Part shown: positions 61,701 through 64,000 of the stretch, piece by piece
Layout: every line of letters starts with the position of its first letter
Position numbering within the stretch: the stretch's first letter is position 1
Assembly (NCBI GenBank): GCA_032173965.1
Contig: CM063288.1
Location: forward strand, 14,550,501-14,614,500
Reading direction: 5' to 3'
DNA length: 64,000 nt
Origin: Sitta carolinensis
Lineage: Eukaryota > Chordata > Aves > Passeriformes > Sittidae
The notes under the pieces: model-generated
Database searches by the model: none
The model's input: only the letters and a program-made list of their open reading frames with translations
Told to the model about the DNA's origin: nothing
Made by a program: the position numbers and the translations under genes

Positions 61701-63401
61701 TTGGCATCAGTCAGCTGCATGTTTTCTGAGTAAGTTCAGACAAAACACTTTTCACAGTTTCTCCCTTGTGAACTTGGGGTTATAATATCTGAAAAGAGCT
61801 AAGAAAGCTGTGGCAGAAATAAAACACTTTCTATTATGGTTTTTCATTCTGTCATGACAGTAGGGCTATGCCCTGACAAAACGTCATCATGCAGATTCTG
61901 AAGAAAGGAACTGTTAACATCTATAAATGTTTGTTTGTTGCTTTGTATGTTTGTTGTCTGAGAAGCAGGAGAGATCATAAATTAAGCAGTGCTATGTGAG
62001 CTAAAGCATTGCTTGCTCACATGCAGTTGATACAGTTTGATATGATTTCTTTGCCTCTAGATAAGTTCCTGAGTTCCATAATGCTGGAAAGCTGAAATTA
62101 GAGGAGTTAGAAAGCTGAATTAGAGAGAATTCTGATGTTGGGAAGTTAGGCGCTACGGTTCTTCCTTGGCAATACTGAAAGACACTTCTCTTTTGTCACC
62201 ATCACCAGAACTACCTGGTCTGTCCCCTGGTGAGGTACCTATGGAGCTACTGAAGAGGTCTTACATAGAGAGATGCATACAGAGACATACAAAGCCCGGC
62301 CTGGGTTATTGACTGGAAGGTGATGAGCATGTATGGGTTCAATCCCAATTTGGGCTGTAATGTACCTCTGGAGGTCTTGGTTCAAGTCCCAGCTTAATTC
62401 AGGGTCAGTTTCAATATTATATTCAGCTATAGTACTAGATGTGCTTGCTCAGCCAGATCAGGGCAGGTAACAAGGAGTGAGCAGCTGTCACCTCCTAGGC
62501 GTTTGGAGCAAACAGAAGGAATTGAGATTGCCTCATTGCCTCTGCAAAGTCCAAAGAGACTGGTGTCTGCAAGGACACACATTGTGTCCTGCTGTGGCAA
62601 GGTTTGCTCTCACAAATTCCTGGTGAATTGGGGAAATGCATAAAGCACAGAGCAGAGGAGATGGAAAAAGTCCAGAAATCCCCATATTTCTGCTAACTGA
62701 TTTTGAAATTGCTGAACTAGCTGGTATCTTGTAGCTTTCAGCAGTGGCAGAGTTGTGACTGTTCCACTGTCAGCAGAAGTGGCCAAATGCAGAAGTAGGT
62801 AGAAGCTAAATGAGTAACACAGTGTATGATAAACAATGGGAAAGATGGTATGGCAAGGATGATGATCACTGAAACGGCAGGATCTCCAAAGGCTGTTAGG
62901 GTGGCCACATGGCCACAGAACAGAGAAGAGGTATTTTTGAAAGCAGGCCTGAGAATTTATTTTAACACCTGAATATTGAGTAAGTATTCCTGGAGATACT
63001 CTGGGGGATGATAGATGGACTCAAGGTATTGTTACTAATCACTGTGGTTTTTAGTGTTGGAGCTGAAGTATACTTGGCATCTCTAATCCAACTGGACTTC
63101 TGATGGGAAAATTGCATTCTTGGGAAGTAATTTAGAAGGTCACAGAAAAGCCAGAAAGAACTTCTCCAGCAACGATTTCCCCTGCTCTCTAATCTGTCTT
63201 TTAGAGTGTTAATAACTCCAGAATGAAAGGATCTATTCTCACCTTCCAGATGAAAGGGCTAATGCAATTTAAAATTTTTGCATGCAAAGATTTTATGGCT
63301 TGGTAACTGGCCATGTCTGAAAATGATCCAGGGCAGGATGAACACGTGAGGCTGCGCCTGACTGAGCTGGACGCTTTCCTTGTCTGCCCTGTCTCCTGCA
63401 G

Positions 63402-63625
63402 ATAATGGTGATGACCGGTCTGAGAGCATTCTTGCTGAGAACCACGTGGATGGCACCGTGGGGATCCTGAGCGGAGCTGGAGGGAGGAAGCCCATGAAGA
63501 CGGGCATGAAGGAGCTGGCAGTGATGAGGGAGAAGGTGAACGAGCAGCAGCGGCAGATGGGCAAAGTCAGCAAGGCCCATCACAACCACGAGGACTCCAA
63601 AAAGTCACGGCTGTCGACAGGCAGG
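63402..63625 (+). CDS. IGFBP2: IGFBP2 exon 2: central linker domain
   Basis: This 224-nt exon continues the split codon of exon 1 (G|AT, Asp) and then encodes 74 residues in one clean frame. Characteristic IGFBP2 stretches are [47 protein letters not shown] and [13 protein letters not shown]. This is the poorly structured linker between the N- and C-terminal IGF-binding domains. In IGFBP2 it carries protease sites and a basic heparin-binding/nuclear-import segment, which SKKSR near the end probably represents. No cysteine occurs, as expected for the linker. The acceptor CTCCTGCAG and the donor AGG|GTGAGA (63626) are both good, and the exon ends in phase 0. Compared with chicken as remembered, several residues differ (e.g. 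GTVGIL, RLSTGR), so the host is probably another bird. Its clean frame contrasts with exon 1. Confidence 0.96.
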
Positions 63626-64000
63626 GTGAGAGGGCAGAGCTGTGGGGAGCAAAGGAGGGCAGCTGTGGGCTCTCTGGGAAATGCTGAATGCAAAGCCTAA
63701 GTGGCATCTGCAATAAACTGTCTTAAAACCAGAAAAAATAAATTGAAAGAAAAAAGCGGGGAGTTGCAAAAGAGGAAAAGTAAACATTTTTGGCCTGATG
63801 CTGGGGCTGAACACAGCATTTGATTAACTTTGATATACTGGTCAGGAGGCATTATTTTCATTGCAGCTGCACCTCTAGAAGCGGGTCTTCTGCTGGCTCC
63901 TCACCTATGTCTGTAGGGGTGCAGGCATGCCTGTTGCCCATGGACTGGTTTTCTTACACCCTTTTTCCCTAAATAGGCTTGAGGGGCCAGGAGCAGGGCT
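63626..64000 (+). other. Start of IGFBP2 intron 2 (runs off the window)
   Basis: The donor GTGAGA at 63626-63631 begins the intron. No further exon is seen before the right edge. Exons 3 and 4, which encode the thyroglobulin type-1 C-domain, should lie to the right. In vertebrates IGFBP5 follows tail-to-tail. Confidence 0.85.

Larger units (their letters stand above)
56445..63401. other. IGFBP2 intron 1, last part
   Basis: No exon other than IGFBP2 exon 2 at its end is apparent. A stretch at about 59.58-60.18 kb looks unique, with scattered CpGs and TAATTA-type words, and may be conserved non-coding DNA. The intron ends in a pyrimidine-rich tract (about 63374-63399) and the acceptor CTCCTGCAG at 63393-63401. 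Confidence 0.6.

Noticed and set aside
62331..62400. tRNA B-box-like word GGTTCAAGTCCC
   Set aside because: No matching A-box at the right distance and no cloverleaf arms can be drawn.

Overview
This is vertebrate nuclear DNA. Very long non-coding stretches, a CpG-island promoter, GT-AG splice sites and a CR1-type LINE fragment point to an amniote, almost certainly a bird. Only one gene can be supported: IGFBP2 (insulin-like growth factor binding protein 2), on the + strand. Exon 1 lies at 12170-12560 and exon 2 at 63402-63625, separated by an intron of 50,841 bp. Exons 3 and 4, which encode the C-terminal thyroglobulin type-1 domain, lie beyond the right edge. The exon 2 peptide resembles chicken IGFBP2 as I remember it but differs at several positions, so a bird other than chicken is likely. 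The species cannot be fixed from sequence alone.

Layout. Positions 1 to about 11.6 kb are upstream intergenic DNA with no recognisable gene. It holds a 4 x 13 bp minisatellite (5260-5311) and a striking imperfect inverted repeat (8319-8385 with 8721-8794), followed by unique sequence that looks like conserved non-coding DNA (about 8.8-10.3 kb). From about 11.64 to 12.83 kb there is a TATA-less, CpG-rich promoter and 5' leader with a G-quadruplex motif, GC boxes and a GCCGN pentamer repeat. Exon 1 encodes the signal peptide and the cysteine-rich IGF-binding N-domain. As written, its homology jumps between reading frames several times, yet the overall phase into exon 2 is kept. The start of intron 1 is purine- and G-rich on the + strand. 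The rest of intron 1 contains simple repeats, a CR1 3' fragment on the minus strand (about 35.4-35.7 kb), a decayed LINE ORF2-like relic on the + strand (about 44.4-45.35 kb), a second inverted repeat (64 bp arms, 1.4 kb apart, 54.9 and 56.4 kb), and several patches resembling enhancers.

Biology. The product is a secreted carrier that binds IGF-I and IGF-II and controls their access to receptors. Exon 2 supplies the flexible linker with a basic patch. No operon, CRISPR array, rRNA, tRNA or intact transposon is present. Many open frames of 60-240 codons occur but look like chance or composition effects. I found no convincing new gene system. The most unusual items are the fragmented frame of exon 1 and the two long inverted repeats.
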